Counted from the first letter of the stretch, positions 1-10,978 are shown. The stretch: DNA of 64,000 nucleotides from Pseudomonas sp. MAG733B (GCF_036884845.1 NZ_CP145732.1:124001-188000); one strand, 5' to 3'. The notes: generated by a model from the letters alone, not told the origin. Made by a program: numbers and translations.

Positions 1-14
1 TTCAGAACGGTTCC

Positions 15-1904
15 ATGCGTATCGGACAGGGTACGTGCGAAGTGTTGGTGCACTGCGTGACAGATCGAGCGCTGACTATCCGGCGCTACGAAGACGGCGT
101 TGTCGAGATGGACCTGAAACTCCCCGACATCGAGCGCCTGGTACTCAGTGGTGGCGGTGCCAAGGGTGTCGCCTTCTCGGGGATGGTCAAGGCACTGGAG
201 GCCGACCAGGTGCTGGACAAGATCCGCACTATCTCCGGCTCATCGGCCGGGGCCATTTCAGCGGCTTTTCTGGCCAGTGGCATGGGCCACTCAGACTTCG
301 ACAAGATGTCGGACGAGACTAACCTCGTCGCACTGCTCGACAGTCACAACAAGATTCTCGGGCCGATTCAGCACGTCAGCTCCGTCATCGGCAAGGGCAT
401 CGCAAAAGTCCCCGGCAAGGCGGGTAGCATTGGACGGCTGCTGCTCGATCTGATGCCTCGCCTCCAGTCCAAAGCCGCACCGCTGGAAGAACTGCTTCAC
501 GAGAAAATGGTTGAGTCTGTTCAGTCACGCTTCAAACACGCCCTTAACGATCCGCAGCGACAGCTTTCACAGGCCACCAAAGACTGCGTTGAGCAAATAA
601 ACACCAACGGCTATGTGACATTCGGCGATCTGGCGACACTCAGCAAAGAGCTGCCTGAAATCAAACAACTGAACATCACCGGAACGGCCATGCTCGACGG
701 ACGCCCGCAAATGGTGGTGTTCAATGCCAGTCTGACACCGGATATGGATGTAGCCCGCGCGGCCCATATATCAGGTTCGTTGCCCGTCGTTTTTCAGAAG
801 CCTTCGGAACAGGGACTGCCCTTTCAAACTAAGGGAGAGCTAACGTCCTTCCAGGACGGCGGAATCATGCTCAACACACCGGTTCTGGACCTTTACGAAC
901 CTCAATTTCCAATGAGTCCGATTCCCGAAAGCGATCAGCTAATCCTCAAGTTCGAGAGCGGGAATAACGACACCAAAAAAGATCGTGGGACCGTGGGCTC
1001 GGCACTGGCCGATAAAATCGTCGGCGTTCGCTACGCGGCTCGGGACGCACAAGAAGCAAGCGGCCTCAAGGCCTTTGAAAAGCAAACAATCGTCGTTCCA
1101 TTGAAGACTGAAAAAGGCGACTTTACGGGTACGTTCAATGGCACCGTCAACTTCAGCATGCCGTTGAAGCACAAAAACCACTTGCAGCAAAAACTGGAAG
1201 TTGAGGTGAGTGAATATCTGAAACGCCATGAAAGCAGCGAAACCTACACATTCAACTCCATCGGTGGCGCACTTCTGGCCCTCGATGACCAAATGTTCGA
1301 AGCTGCAGCGAATGAACTGCAAAATGATCCCGGCTGTGCAGAAGTCATCGACTTCCGCCAAAAATCTCAACAGACGATGACGGACTTAAGCCAAGCCTTG
1401 ATCGAGGCGAAAGCCACAGGCTCCGACAAGCTGAACCTCACTGCTCCACTGAAAGATGCAATTCACGCTCTTGATCAACTCGGCGACACGCCGGGCAAGA
1501 TTGAATGGCTGGCAAAAAAACTCAACCATGGAAACGTTCCGGATCACATGGAACTGCTTCAAGCGGTTAAACGCATTGATGCCGATACAGGGGGGCCGAA
1601 ATCCGTCGTGCTGACTAAAGCGATCGAGGAAATGGGCGCCCGCGACATCGTAACCAAGAGCGAAAACTTCATTCGCGAAGTGATCTATCCTTCCTTGTAT
1701 CGTCTTGACCAGCCTGATTCAAACGTCAGGCTGTTAAAGGCAGCAATCGTTGACCTGCGAGAGACTACCAGCACCGAGGGTTACAACGCTGTACTCAATC
1801 GGATTGCCGATCAGTACGTCTCGCGCAACTTCCCGAACTCGTCACGCCCGTTCAACTCGACAACAGTCGATCAAGCCCGGGCATGGGTGATTCCCGGCGG
1901 ATAA
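15..1904 (+). CDS. ExoU-like patatin phospholipase, probable type III effector (5' end probably outside window)
   Basis: This is a patatin-like phospholipase A2 that resembles ExoU of P. aeruginosa along its whole length. The oxyanion motif GGGAKG lies at residues 46-51, the GxSxG nucleophile motif GSSAG at 75-79 (Ser77), and the DGG motif at 281-283 (Asp281), giving a complete Ser-Asp dyad. The C-terminal half also matches the ExoU membrane-localisation region, including the stretch ending STTVDQARAW. The 629 residues are about 60 short of ExoU (687), and all of the shortfall is at the N terminus, where the secretion signal and chaperone-binding part sit. The ATG at 15 has no Shine-Dalgarno sequence and the frame stays open back to base 3, so the true start is probably upstream of the window. 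No SpcU-like chaperone gene follows; the next gene is convergent. Family assignment is strong; secretion and ubiquitin activation are inferred from ExoU. Confidence 0.85.
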   Translation: MRIGQGTCEVLVHCVTDRALTIRRYEDGVVEMDLKLPDIERLVLSGGGAKGVAFSGMVKALEADQVLDKIRTISGSSAGAISAAFLASGMGHSDFDKMSDETNLVALLDSHNKILGPIQHVSSVIGKGIAKVPGKAGSIGRLLLDLMPRLQSKAAPLEELLHEKMVESVQSRFKHALNDPQRQLSQATKDCVEQINTNGYVTFGDLATLSKELPEIKQLNITGTAMLDGRPQMVVFNASLTPDMDVARAAHISGSLPVVFQKPSEQGLPFQTKGELTSFQDGGIMLNTPVLDLYEPQFPMSPIPESDQLILKFESGNNDTKKDRGTVGSALADKIVGVRYAARDAQEASGLKAFEKQTIVVPLKTEKGDFTGTFNGTVNFSMPLKHKNHLQQKLEVEVSEYLKRHESSETYTFNSIGGALLALDDQMFEAAANELQNDPGCAEVIDFRQKSQQTMTDLSQALIEAKATGSDKLNLTAPLKDAIHALDQLGDTPGKIEWLAKKLNHGNVPDHMELLQAVKRIDADTGGPKSVVLTKAIEEMGARDIVTKSENFIREVIYPSLYRLDQPDSNVRLLKAAIVDLRETTSTEGYNAVLNRIADQYVSRNFPNSSRPFNSTTVDQARAWVIPGG

Positions 1905-1949
1905 AAACTACATGCCATTCGGTCGGGCGACCGTTGAGGCCTCGCCCGG

Positions 1950-2828
1950 CTAGTGTTCATCAGACTCCGGCTCGGCTTGGTTTCCCTTATCTTTTGGCGC
2001 GCCGGACTCACTGCGAATCTGCGCATGACTGATCAGCGCAAAGATAAAGCTGCCGCCGATGATATTCCCCGCCAGCGTCGGGCCTGCGAAGACCAGAAAA
2101 AAATCCTGCCATGGCAATTCACCGGCGAACACCAGGTATGAGACCTCCAGCGAACCCACCACGATGTGAGTGAAATCCCCCAGCGCCATGAAATAGGTGA
2201 TGAGGATGATGATCCATATCTTGGCGCTCTCCATGGAGGGGATCATCCAGACCATGGTGGCGATCATCCAGCCAGAGATAATGCCCTTGGCGAACATCTG
2301 ACTGGCATGGTTTTCCATGACCTTGCGGCCGATGTCGAGGAAGGCCACGTCGGTCTTGCTGTCGAAAATCGGCAATTCCAGCATGACGTAAGCCACCAGC
2401 AATGTGCCGCAGAGGTTCCCGAACAGCACCACACCCCACAGCCGCAGCAAACGACCGAAATTGCCCAGGGTGGGTTTGCTCATGATCGGCAGTACGGCGG
2501 TCAGGGTGTTTTCGGTGAAGAGTTGCTGACGGGAGAGGATCACTGCGAGAAAACCGGCGCAGTAGCCGAAACTGGCGATCACCTTGAAACCTTCGTCGTC
2601 CGGCAGGCGGGAATTGAGCAAGCCCATGGCCATCAGCGACAGGCCCATGGTCAACCCTGCCGCCAACGCCGACCACCACAGAGCGGCAATGCTGCGCTCA
2701 AGTTCCTTATCACCTTGAGTGCGGATGATTTCGTGCAGTACCGCCGCGCGCGGTGGCTGGTTTTTTTCGACCTCGTGCTGTTCTTTTGCCGAGAGATCGG
2801 GGGTCTTGCCGTCTTTTCGAGTGTCCAT
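1950..2828 (-). CDS. Formate/nitrite transporter family membrane protein (YfdC-like)
   Basis: This 292-residue inner-membrane protein belongs to the formate/nitrite transporter (FNT) family and looks most like the YfdC branch, whose substrate is not established. A charged cytoplasmic N terminus of about 45 residues is followed by roughly six hydrophobic segments with glycine-rich half-helices (for example FGNLCGTLL and AGPTLAGNIIGG), as expected of the aquaporin-like FNT fold. The start ATG has a good ribosome site (AGGAG) eight bases upstream. The gene is alone on its strand and converges on the ExoU-like gene, with a short hairpin (arms 1924-1930 and 1942-1948) between the two stops. Family call is firm; substrate is open. 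Confidence 0.85.
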   Translation of the reverse strand: MDTRKDGKTPDLSAKEQHEVEKNQPPRAAVLHEIIRTQGDKELERSIAALWWSALAAGLTMGLSLMAMGLLNSRLPDDEGFKVIASFGYCAGFLAVILSRQQLFTENTLTAVLPIMSKPTLGNFGRLLRLWGVVLFGNLCGTLLVAYVMLELPIFDSKTDVAFLDIGRKVMENHASQMFAKGIISGWMIATMVWMIPSMESAKIWIIILITYFMALGDFTHIVVGSLEVSYLVFAGELPWQDFFLVFAGPTLAGNIIGGSFIFALISHAQIRSESGAPKDKGNQAEPESDEH

Positions 2829-2900
2829 GGAACTCCTGAACCGCTGGCCTGCGATGTAGTTACGACCCGCGCGGTTCAGATTCCGTTCGTCATCCTCGAA

Positions 2901-3305
2901 TTATTCGACGCTGCCGTCATCCTTGAACTGGTCCTTGACGTACTTGATCTCGGTCCGGCCATGGGGCGCGGGCAAGCCGTCCTCACCCAGGTTGACGAAA
3001 ACCATCTTCTCCACCGTCAGGATGCTTTTGCGGGTGATCTTGTTGCGCACTTCGCAAGTCAGGGTGATCGAGGTGCGACCGAATTCGGTGGCGGTGATGC
3101 CCAGCTCGATGATGTCGCCCTGGCGCGACGCACTGACGAAGTTGATTTCAGAAATGTACTTGGTGACGACACGCTGGTTGCCTAACTGGACGATGGCGTA
3201 AATCGCCGCTTCTTCGTCGATCCAGCGCAGAAGACTGCCGCCGAACAGCGTGCCGTTGGGGTTGAGGTCTTCGGGTTTAACCCATTTGCGGGTGTGGAAA
3301 TTCAT
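2901..3305 (-). CDS. Acyl-CoA thioesterase, hotdog fold
   Basis: This 134-residue protein is a single-domain hotdog thioesterase that hydrolyses acyl-CoA to free acid and CoA. The family signature is clear: NPNGTLFGGSLLRWIDE at residues 15-31, which carries the catalytic acidic residue (Asp30) at the start of the hotdog helix. I chose the ATG at 3305 because AGGAG lies seven bases before it and homology begins there; the open frame runs 45 codons further upstream, but that part has no family match and would overlap the ahcY promoter. The gene is divergent from ahcY and shares its roughly 320-bp upstream region. The preferred chain length cannot be read from the sequence. Confidence 0.88.
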   Translation of the reverse strand: MNFHTRKWVKPEDLNPNGTLFGGSLLRWIDEEAAIYAIVQLGNQRVVTKYISEINFVSASRQGDIIELGITATEFGRTSITLTCEVRNKITRKSILTVEKMVFVNLGEDGLPAPHGRTEIKYVKDQFKDDGSVE

Positions 3306-3425
3306 ATTCACTCCTGACCGTCTTGCCGATTGATGCCCGCAATCATGGCAGAGCCCGCGCCAGAGCTCTATCAAGCATCGACTATGGCCTCGATTACCGT
3401 TCGGACATTGACCAACAGAAACCCT

Positions 3426-5039
<1,614 letters not shown>

Positions 5040-5064
5040 TCGGTCCTACTGCCTGCTCTCCTTT

Positions 5065-5152
5065 GTGGGAGCGGGCTTGCTCGCGAAAGCGGTTTATCAT
5101 TCAACATCCATGTCGTCTGACCCACCGCGTTCGCGAGCAAGCCCGCTCCCAC
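5065..5152. repeat. REPIN (inverted REP pair), GTGGGAGCGGGC family, between ahcY and metF
   Basis: Two REP sequences in inverted orientation start with GTGGGAGCGGGCTTGC and end with its reverse complement. The arms are 22 bases and match perfectly, and the spacer is about 44 bases. The same arms and a clearly related spacer recur at 52082-52170. Such elements are moved by RAYT transposases encoded elsewhere in the genome; none is in this window. Confidence 0.85.
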
Positions 5153-5201
5153 ATTGGGATGTGCAAGCCTCACAGGCTTTTGCGTTTCCAAGGATAAGAC
5201 C

Positions 5202-6047
5202 ATGTCCCAAGATCGTCGCTACAGTTTCGAGTTCTTCCCTACGAAGACCGATGCTGGGCATGAAAAGCTGCTCGCCACTGCTCGTCAGCTGGCCACTTAC
5301 AATCCTGATTTCTTCTCCTGCACCTACGGCGCTGGCGGTTCGACCCGTGATCGCACGCTCAACACCGTGTTGCAGCTCGAAAGCGAAGTCAAAATCCCTG
5401 CCGCGCCGCACTTGTCTTGCGTGGGCGACAGTAAGGACGACTTGCGCGGCCTGCTGAGCCAGTACAAGGCCGCCGGCATCACCCGTATCGTCGCCCTGCG
5501 CGGTGACCTGCCGTCAGGCATGGGCATGGCCAGCGGGGAATTGCGCCACGCCAATGACCTGGTCGAATTCATTCGTGAAGAGACCGGCGATCATTTCCAC
5601 ATCGAAGTCGCCGCTTACCCGGAAATGCATCCGCAGGCGCGCAACTTCGAAGACGATATCGCCAACTTCGTGCGCAAGGCCAAGGCTGGCGCCGACAGTG
5701 CGATCACCCAGTACTTCTTCAACGCCGACAGCTATTTCTACTTCGTGGATCGCGTACGGGCGTTGGGCGTGAACATCCCGATCGTTCCGGGAATCATGCC
5801 GATCACCAACTACAGCAAACTGGCGCGCTTCTCCGATGCCTGCGGTGCGGAAATCCCGCGCTGGATCCGCAAGCAACTGGAAGCTTACGGCGATGACACT
5901 CCGAGCATTCAACGCTTCGGTGAGCAAGTCATCACCGAAATGTGTGAGCGTTTGTTGCAAGGTGGCGCACCCGGTTTGCATTTCTATACCCTGAACCAGG
6001 CAGAAGCCAGCCTGGCCGTGTGGAACAACCTGAAGCTACCGCGCTGA
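5202..6047 (+). CDS. metF: Methylenetetrahydrofolate reductase [NAD(P)H]
   Basis: MetF reduces 5,10-methylene-THF to 5-methyl-THF with FAD, supplying the methyl group for methionine synthase. The 281-residue protein begins with SFEFFPTKTDAG, which carries the conserved Glu of the family, and keeps the FAD-binding TYGAGGSTRDRT and the conserved segments RGDLPSG and ITQYFF. The ATG at 5202 has an AAGGA ribosome site; the longer frame from 5154 overlaps the REPIN and has no family match. It ends at a clear terminator (6070-6090). Its place after ahcY fits a methyl-cycle grouping. Confidence 0.97.
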   Translation: MSQDRRYSFEFFPTKTDAGHEKLLATARQLATYNPDFFSCTYGAGGSTRDRTLNTVLQLESEVKIPAAPHLSCVGDSKDDLRGLLSQYKAAGITRIVALRGDLPSGMGMASGELRHANDLVEFIREETGDHFHIEVAAYPEMHPQARNFEDDIANFVRKAKAGADSAITQYFFNADSYFYFVDRVRALGVNIPIVPGIMPITNYSKLARFSDACGAEIPRWIRKQLEAYGDDTPSIQRFGEQVITEMCERLLQGGAPGLHFYTLNQAEASLAVWNNLKLPR

Positions 6048-6069
6048 TCGTCTCCACACAGGTACACGG

Positions 6070-6090
6070 GCCCTCTTCGGAGGGCTTTTT
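6070..6090 (+). terminator. Rho-independent terminator of metF
   Basis: A six-base stem GCCCTC/GAGGGC with a stable TTCG tetraloop is followed by five T residues. It lies 22 bases past the metF stop. Confidence 0.85.
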
Positions 6091-6124
6091 ACATTTAAAC
6101 GAACCCACGGAACGCTGTAGTTCA

Positions 6125-7207
6125 ATGATGACCGCCCCTTCGACGGCACGCCCACAACTCGTCTACCTGGTTTTCGGTTCCGAGACATACCATCAGGAAG
6201 CCGTATTCAGTATCTCCAGTGCCCTGAGCTGGTTGCGTGAAACACCCGATGCGGCGCTCGACATCCAGGTCTTCAGCGACAACCCGCAGCCCTATGAACA
6301 CCTGCCGGTGCGCGTGCGCGCCCTCGACGAGGAAACACGCCGACGCTGGAACGAACCCCACGGCTATCATTTCCGCGCCAAGCACGTCGCTTTGCGTACG
6401 GTGCTCGAAGAGGCCGAAACTGCGCTGCTGATCGACACCGACACGTTCTTCCACTGCTCGCCGCTTAAGCTGTTTGAACGCGTGCAACCCGGCACGCTGC
6501 TGTGTAACGACTACTACACCCACTACGGCAACAACAAAGAAAACGTGCTCTACAGCGCACTGTCGGCCACGCTCATGGAAAAAGGCCTGGCTGACGATCA
6601 AATGATGCTGCTCAACTCGGGCGTCATCGGTTTGCACCGCCAGGATATTCACGTGCTGGATCGCTCGATCGCGCTGATCGACGAGTTGTTCCCTTCCGCG
6701 CAAGGCGCCTACACCCTCGAAGAGTTCTGCCTGTCGGTGGCGGCCTATCGGACGCTGGAGGTCAAGAAGTGTCCGGACCTGATCCATCACTACTGGAGCC
6801 GCAAGCAATTGTTCAGGGCCAAGGTCAAGGCCTGGGTGGCCAAACATGCCGCACAACCAACCTGCCAGGCAGCCCTGAACGACACCCGTCGCGTATCGGC
6901 CCAGCTACCACGGCCTCCGCGATCCCAACGGATGCTTTACAAGATCATCACCCTGGCACTGCCCGCACATCTGCGTCAGTTCATTCGTGAAATTCTCTAT
7001 GGCTGCTATGAGCATCCCAACGAATTCGACAAAGCCTGCGGGCCGGTCTGGTGGGAAAAGGCCCTGCAAAACCAGCAGGAACGCCTTGGCACCCCGGTTT
7101 GCCGGCATTTGCTCGAAGATTGGTTCACCAATGGCCTGGTCAAGCTGATTCTTGGGCAGCGGCGCGAGGCGATCCACGATCACTTGCTCAATTCCCCAAG
7201 CAAATAG
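6125..7207 (+). CDS. Glycosyltransferase-like protein (GT-A fold), function unknown
   Basis: This 360-residue soluble protein looks like a nucleotide-sugar-dependent glycosyltransferase of the GT-A type. It opens with a beta-alpha-beta start (LVYLVFGSETYHQEAVFSI) and has a metal-binding DxD motif, IDTDTFF, with Asp104 and Asp106. A helical C-terminal part of about 120 residues (HLRQFIREILYGCYEHPN onward) has no function I recognise. The start is the first of two tandem ATG codons; the ribosome site is weak. It stands alone between the metF terminator and a solute-binding protein gene, with no polysaccharide or O-antigen genes nearby, so the context gives no acceptor. The fold call is moderate. 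Confidence 0.6.
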   Translation: MMTAPSTARPQLVYLVFGSETYHQEAVFSISSALSWLRETPDAALDIQVFSDNPQPYEHLPVRVRALDEETRRRWNEPHGYHFRAKHVALRTVLEEAETALLIDTDTFFHCSPLKLFERVQPGTLLCNDYYTHYGNNKENVLYSALSATLMEKGLADDQMMLLNSGVIGLHRQDIHVLDRSIALIDELFPSAQGAYTLEEFCLSVAAYRTLEVKKCPDLIHHYWSRKQLFRAKVKAWVAKHAAQPTCQAALNDTRRVSAQLPRPPRSQRMLYKIITLALPAHLRQFIREILYGCYEHPNEFDKACGPVWWEKALQNQQERLGTPVCRHLLEDWFTNGLVKLILGQRREAIHDHLLNSPSK

Positions 7208-7294
7208 AGAAGTCGCACGCAATCTGCCCAACACAGCGGTTAAACATGCACGCCAGAGCTTCTCATTAGGCGATAGGCATACTAACCTCAGGCC

Positions 7295-8110
7295 ATGCCC
7301 GCCATTGCCCAGTTGCTCACCGTTGTGCTTTTTACTTGCTTGAGCTTCACCGCTTGGGGCGAGAAGCTGCGCATTGTCACGGAACCGTGGGCGCCTTACG
7401 TCTATGAGGAGAATGGCAAAGCCCTGGGCCTGGATTACGAAACCACGGCGATCGTCTTCAAGCGCCTGGGCATCGAAGTGGAATGGCAGTTCCTGCCGTG
7501 GAAACGCTGCTTGTCGATGCTCGAAACCGGTCAGGCCGATGGCGCGCTGGACATTTTTCACAGCGATGAGCGCGATGCGACACTGCTCTACCCCAGCGAG
7601 CCGCTCTCGGAAGTCCAGTTCGTGATGTTCTACGCCAACGAGCGCCCGCACCCGTTTCGCACCCTCGACGAACTGCGCGGCCTGACCATCGGCACCTCGC
7701 CAGGCTACCTGTACAGCCAGGATTTCAGGGACTCGACACTGTTCACCCGCGAACCGGCACCGAGCCATGAAGCCAACTTCGGCAAACTGGTGCGCGGACG
7801 AATCGACCTGCTGATCACCGACCGCCGGGTCGGCCAGCATTTGCTCGACGAGCTGAAGATCCGCGACAAGATCACTGAAAACCCGACCATCATCAGTCAG
7901 CAAAGCCAGTTTCTGGCGGTACGCCGCAATGCCGGCATGGATTTGCTGGTGCAACGCTTCGGTGCCGAACTCAAGCGTTTCAAGCGCGAACCAGCCTATG
8001 CGGAGCTGAGCGCCCGTTACGGCGCCGATCCCAGCGCTGCCGTAAGTCCCGCAAGCGCCACGGCTATACGTGCAAAAACCGTTGAGCAGCAGGAAAGCGG
8101 CGCGCAGTGA
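7295..8110 (+). CDS. Periplasmic solute-binding protein, family 3 type
   Basis: The 271-residue protein has a Sec signal peptide (about residues 1-22, ending FTAWG) and then a bilobed binding domain of the amino-acid-binding (SBP_bac_3) kind: [19 protein letters not shown] at the start, and the second-lobe segment [14 protein letters not shown]. No permease or ATPase genes are adjacent, so it may be an orphan binding protein that works with a transporter or sensor coded elsewhere. The C terminus (about residues 245-271) is Ala/Ser-rich and probably disordered. The ligand cannot be named. Confidence 0.75.
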   Translation: MPAIAQLLTVVLFTCLSFTAWGEKLRIVTEPWAPYVYEENGKALGLDYETTAIVFKRLGIEVEWQFLPWKRCLSMLETGQADGALDIFHSDERDATLLYPSEPLSEVQFVMFYANERPHPFRTLDELRGLTIGTSPGYLYSQDFRDSTLFTREPAPSHEANFGKLVRGRIDLLITDRRVGQHLLDELKIRDKITENPTIISQQSQFLAVRRNAGMDLLVQRFGAELKRFKREPAYAELSARYGADPSAAVSPASATAIRAKTVEQQESGAQ

Positions 8111-8333
8111 TTGCTCTGTTATACTCCGGCCTTCCCGCCAGGCTCACGCCCGGACGCTCGGAATCGTTCAAGGCATCTCGACCCCGCTACAGCGCAGCTT
8201 TTCAGCCCGCGCGAGCGCTCCAGACGAGCCTTCGAGACCGAAGCAGGACCGGACGGGATTGCGTCCTCTTAAACGCTATTCGCGCCAGGCAAGACTCCCA
8301 TTGGGCCAAGCCCTAACTAAAACAGGATTACTC

Positions 8334-10208
8334 ATGTCCTTTGCTTCCCTCGGTCTCTCCGAGGCTTTAGTCCGCGCCATCGAGGCGGCGGGCTATACCG
8401 AGCCTACTCCGGTGCAACAGCGGGCCATTCCCGCCGTGTTGCAAGGTCGCGACCTGATGGTCGCGGCACAGACAGGTACTGGTAAAACCGGCGGTTTCGC
8501 CCTTCCGATTCTGGAGCGGTTGTTCCCTAACGGTCACCCGGACAAATCCCAGCGTCACGGTCCGCGCCAACCGCGCGTACTGGTCCTGACCCCCACTCGC
8601 GAACTCGCGGCGCAAGTGCACGAAAGCTTCAAGGTCTATGCCCGTGACCTGAAGTTCGTCAGTGCCTGCATCTTCGGCGGCGTCGGCATGAACCCGCAGG
8701 TTCAGGCCATGTCCCGTGGCGTAGACGTGCTGGTAGCCTGCCCTGGTCGCTTGCTCGATCTCGCCGGCCAAGGCAGCGTCGACCTGTCCCACGTGGAAAT
8801 CCTCGTGCTGGACGAAGCCGACCGCATGCTCGACATGGGCTTCGTCCATGACGTGAAGAAGGTCCTGGCCCGTCTGCCGGCCAAACGGCAGAACCTGCTG
8901 TTCTCGGCGACGTTCTCCAAGGACATCACCGACCTCGCCGGCAAGCTGCTGCACAACCCGGAACGCATCGAAGTCACGCCGCCGAACACCACGGTCGAGC
9001 GTATCGAACAACGCGTATTCCGCCTGCATGCCAGCCACAAGCGTGCGCTGCTGGCGCACCTGATCACCGCGGGTGCCTGGGAACAGGTGCTGGTGTTCAC
9101 CCGCACCAAACACGGCGCCAACCGCCTGGCCGAGTACCTGGACAAACACGGCCTGAGCGCCGTCGCGATCCACGGCAACAAGAGCCAGAACGCCCGCACC
9201 AAAGCCTTGGCCGACTTCAAGGCCGGTAGCGTGCGCATCCTCGTTGCCACCGACATCGCTGCGCGCGGTCTCGATATCGACCAGTTGCCACACGTGGTCA
9301 ACTTCGAACTGCCGAACGTCGATGAAGACTATGTGCACCGTATCGGCCGTACCGGCCGTGCCGGTCGTTCGGGCGAGGCGATCTCGCTGGTGGCTCCGGA
9401 CGAAGAAAAACTGCTGAAAAGCATCGAACGCATGACCAAGCAGAAAATCGCCGACGGCGACCTGATGGGCTTCGATGCCAGCACCATCGAAGCGGAAAAA
9501 CCTGAAGTACGCGAGCGTCCGGACATGCGCAACCCGCGCAATCCACGTGGCCCGCGCGGCGACGGTCCGAATGGCGGTGGCGGCGGTAGCGGTCGTAAAG
9601 ACAAAGGCAAGGACAAGGGCAAGGAAAAACCGGCGTCGGGCGAACGCGGCGAGCGTCCAGCCCGTCAGCAAAAGCCTCGCGAAGGCACTCCGGCCCGTGA
9701 ACAGCGTCAGCCAAGCCAGCCGCCACGCGCCGCTGCTGATCGTGCGCCAGACGAGTTCCTCGACGACGATGTCGATAACTTCGGTAACCGCGTCGACTAC
9801 GTGCCGCAGCAGAAACCGGCCCAGGGCCGTGGCCGTCGTCCGGGTGCTCCGGCACAAGGCACGGCTGCAGGTTCGGGCGCGCCACGTGGCGGCAAGCCAC
9901 AGGGTCGCCAGAGCGGTCCACGCAACAGCGATGGCGCCACCACCGGTACGCCACCCGCCAAGCGCAGCGGTCCACGCAACGGTGCACCACGTAACGGCCA
10001 GGCCCGTCGCGAAGATTCGCGCAACCGCCGCCCGGCCCGTGACGATCAACCGAATTCGGAACCGGCCGTGCAGAACCCGCGCGGTCCTGCGCCGAAGATC
10101 ATGCACAAGGAGTCGAAGGCTGACCGCTTCCCGACACCTGAGCAACTGGATCAACTGCCAAGCCGTCCTCGCGGTGAAAAACCGGCATTGCTGACCCGCA
10201 ATCGCTGA
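8334..10208 (+). CDS. rhlE: DEAD-box ATP-dependent RNA helicase RhlE
   Basis: RhlE unwinds RNA duplexes with ATP, in ribosome assembly and RNA turnover. All helicase motifs are present: the Q motif around residues 23-33, Walker A AQTGTGKT (45-52), DEAD (160-163), SAT, and the motif VI segment [11 protein letters not shown]. The core ends near residue 380; about 240 residues of basic, Gly/Pro/Arg-rich, probably disordered tail follow, rich in RN, RP and GK repeats, and are likely to bind RNA. I chose the ATG at 8334, just before the Q motif, with AGGA upstream; the open frame back to 8070 is not coding. The leader is about 200 bases. A terminator follows. Confidence 0.95.
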   Translation: MSFASLGLSEALVRAIEAAGYTEPTPVQQRAIPAVLQGRDLMVAAQTGTGKTGGFALPILERLFPNGHPDKSQRHGPRQPRVLVLTPTRELAAQVHESFKVYARDLKFVSACIFGGVGMNPQVQAMSRGVDVLVACPGRLLDLAGQGSVDLSHVEILVLDEADRMLDMGFVHDVKKVLARLPAKRQNLLFSATFSKDITDLAGKLLHNPERIEVTPPNTTVERIEQRVFRLHASHKRALLAHLITAGAWEQVLVFTRTKHGANRLAEYLDKHGLSAVAIHGNKSQNARTKALADFKAGSVRILVATDIAARGLDIDQLPHVVNFELPNVDEDYVHRIGRTGRAGRSGEAISLVAPDEEKLLKSIERMTKQKIADGDLMGFDASTIEAEKPEVRERPDMRNPRNPRGPRGDGPNGGGGGSGRKDKGKDKGKEKPASGERGERPARQQKPREGTPAREQRQPSQPPRAAADRAPDEFLDDDVDNFGNRVDYVPQQKPAQGRGRRPGAPAQGTAAGSGAPRGGKPQGRQSGPRNSDGATTGTPPAKRSGPRNGAPRNGQARREDSRNRRPARDDQPNSEPAVQNPRGPAPKIMHKESKADRFPTPEQLDQLPSRPRGEKPALLTRNR

Positions 10209-10228
10209 TTTATCGCTGCAATAAAAAA

Positions 10229-10260
10229 ATGCCCCGGTTCGTGAGAATCGGGGCATTTTT
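10229..10260 (+). terminator. Rho-independent terminator of rhlE
   Basis: The stem ATGCCCCG/CGGGGCAT (10229-10236 and 10249-10256) is followed by a T run and preceded by an A run, so it could work in both directions. It lies 20 bases past the rhlE stop. Confidence 0.88.
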
Positions 10261-10281
10261 GTATGTGCTGCAAAGTGCTTT

Positions 10282-10349
10282 TGTAGGAGCTGCCGCAGGC
10301 TGCGATCTTTTAAAAGATCAAAAGATCGCAGCCTGCGGCAGCTCCTACA
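10282..10349. repeat. Palindromic REP pair, TGTAGGAGCTGCCGC family
   Basis: A nearly perfect palindrome with arms of about 28 bases, beginning TGTAGGAGCTGCCGCAGGC and ending with its reverse complement, with a short AT-rich centre. It lies between rhlE and the convergent yceI-like gene. A related copy with CTTCGG in place of CGCAGG is at 38702-38777. Confidence 0.85.
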
Positions 10350-10358
10350 GTCTCAGCA

Positions 10359-10946
10359 TTACTTCGCTTTGACACCCTCAAAGCTCACGTACATTTCAAC
10401 TGCATCGGACGATGGGCCCAGGTCTTTCTGCTTGCCGAAATCGGAACGCTTGAGGCTGAAGTTACCCTCGAAGCCTGCACGGTAGCCGCCCCATGGATCC
10501 TTGCCTTCACCCAGGAAAGTGGCCTTGACCACGATTGGCTTGGTGACGCCGAGGATAGTCAGGTCGCCAGCCACGTCAGCAGTGTCCTTGCCATCGGCGT
10601 TTTTGCCGGTAGGTTTGACGCTGGTGGAAACGAACGTGGCTTTGCTGGCGTTCAGGAAGTCTTTGCTGGCGATGTGCTTGTCACGTTCGGCGTTGTTGGT
10701 GAACACGCTGGCGGTGTTCACGTTGAACTCGATCTTGCTGGCTTCAGGCTTGGCAGCGTCGAAGCTGAACTTGCCGTCGATGTCCTTGAAGGTACCGGTG
10801 ATGTAGCTGTAGCCCAGGTGGCTGATCTTGAAGTCAACGAAGGCGTGCTGGCCTTCTTTGTCGACCACGTAGTCAGCGGCCATTACGTTACCGGCGGACA
10901 ACAGGGCGGAACCGATTGCCAGAGCGGCCAGAGTCTTTTTCAACAT
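10359..10946 (-). CDS. YceI-family periplasmic protein
   Basis: The 195-residue protein has a Sec signal peptide (residues 1-23, cut after VMA) and one YceI domain, a lipocalin-like barrel that binds polyprenoid or similar apolar ligands. Family hallmarks are [19 protein letters not shown] near the start and [20 protein letters not shown] in the middle. It lies 32 bases downstream of a cytochrome b561 gene on the same strand, the usual pairing for this family, so the two probably act together in the periplasm/inner membrane. The ligand is unknown. Confidence 0.9.
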   Translation of the reverse strand: MLKKTLAALAIGSALLSAGNVMAADYVVDKEGQHAFVDFKISHLGYSYITGTFKDIDGKFSFDAAKPEASKIEFNVNTASVFTNNAERDKHIASKDFLNASKATFVSTSVKPTGKNADGKDTADVAGDLTILGVTKPIVVKATFLGEGKDPWGGYRAGFEGNFSLKRSDFGKQKDLGPSSDAVEMYVSFEGVKAK

Positions 10947-10978
10947 GCTTTGTTTTCCTTTGGAGTCGAGGTTGAACT

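Noticed and set aside
1924..1948. Short hairpin between the ExoU-like and FNT genes as a terminator
   Set aside because: The seven-base stem has no T tract on either strand, so I do not call it an intrinsic terminator.
2166..3185. A 339-codon open frame on the plus strand over the FNT and thioesterase genes
   Set aside because: It spans two real minus-strand genes and the gap between them, and has no domain.
8367..10256. A 629-codon open frame on the minus strand opposite rhlE
   Set aside because: It is antisense to a gene with every helicase motif; the high GC third position of rhlE opens the opposite frame. The translation has no domain-like pattern.
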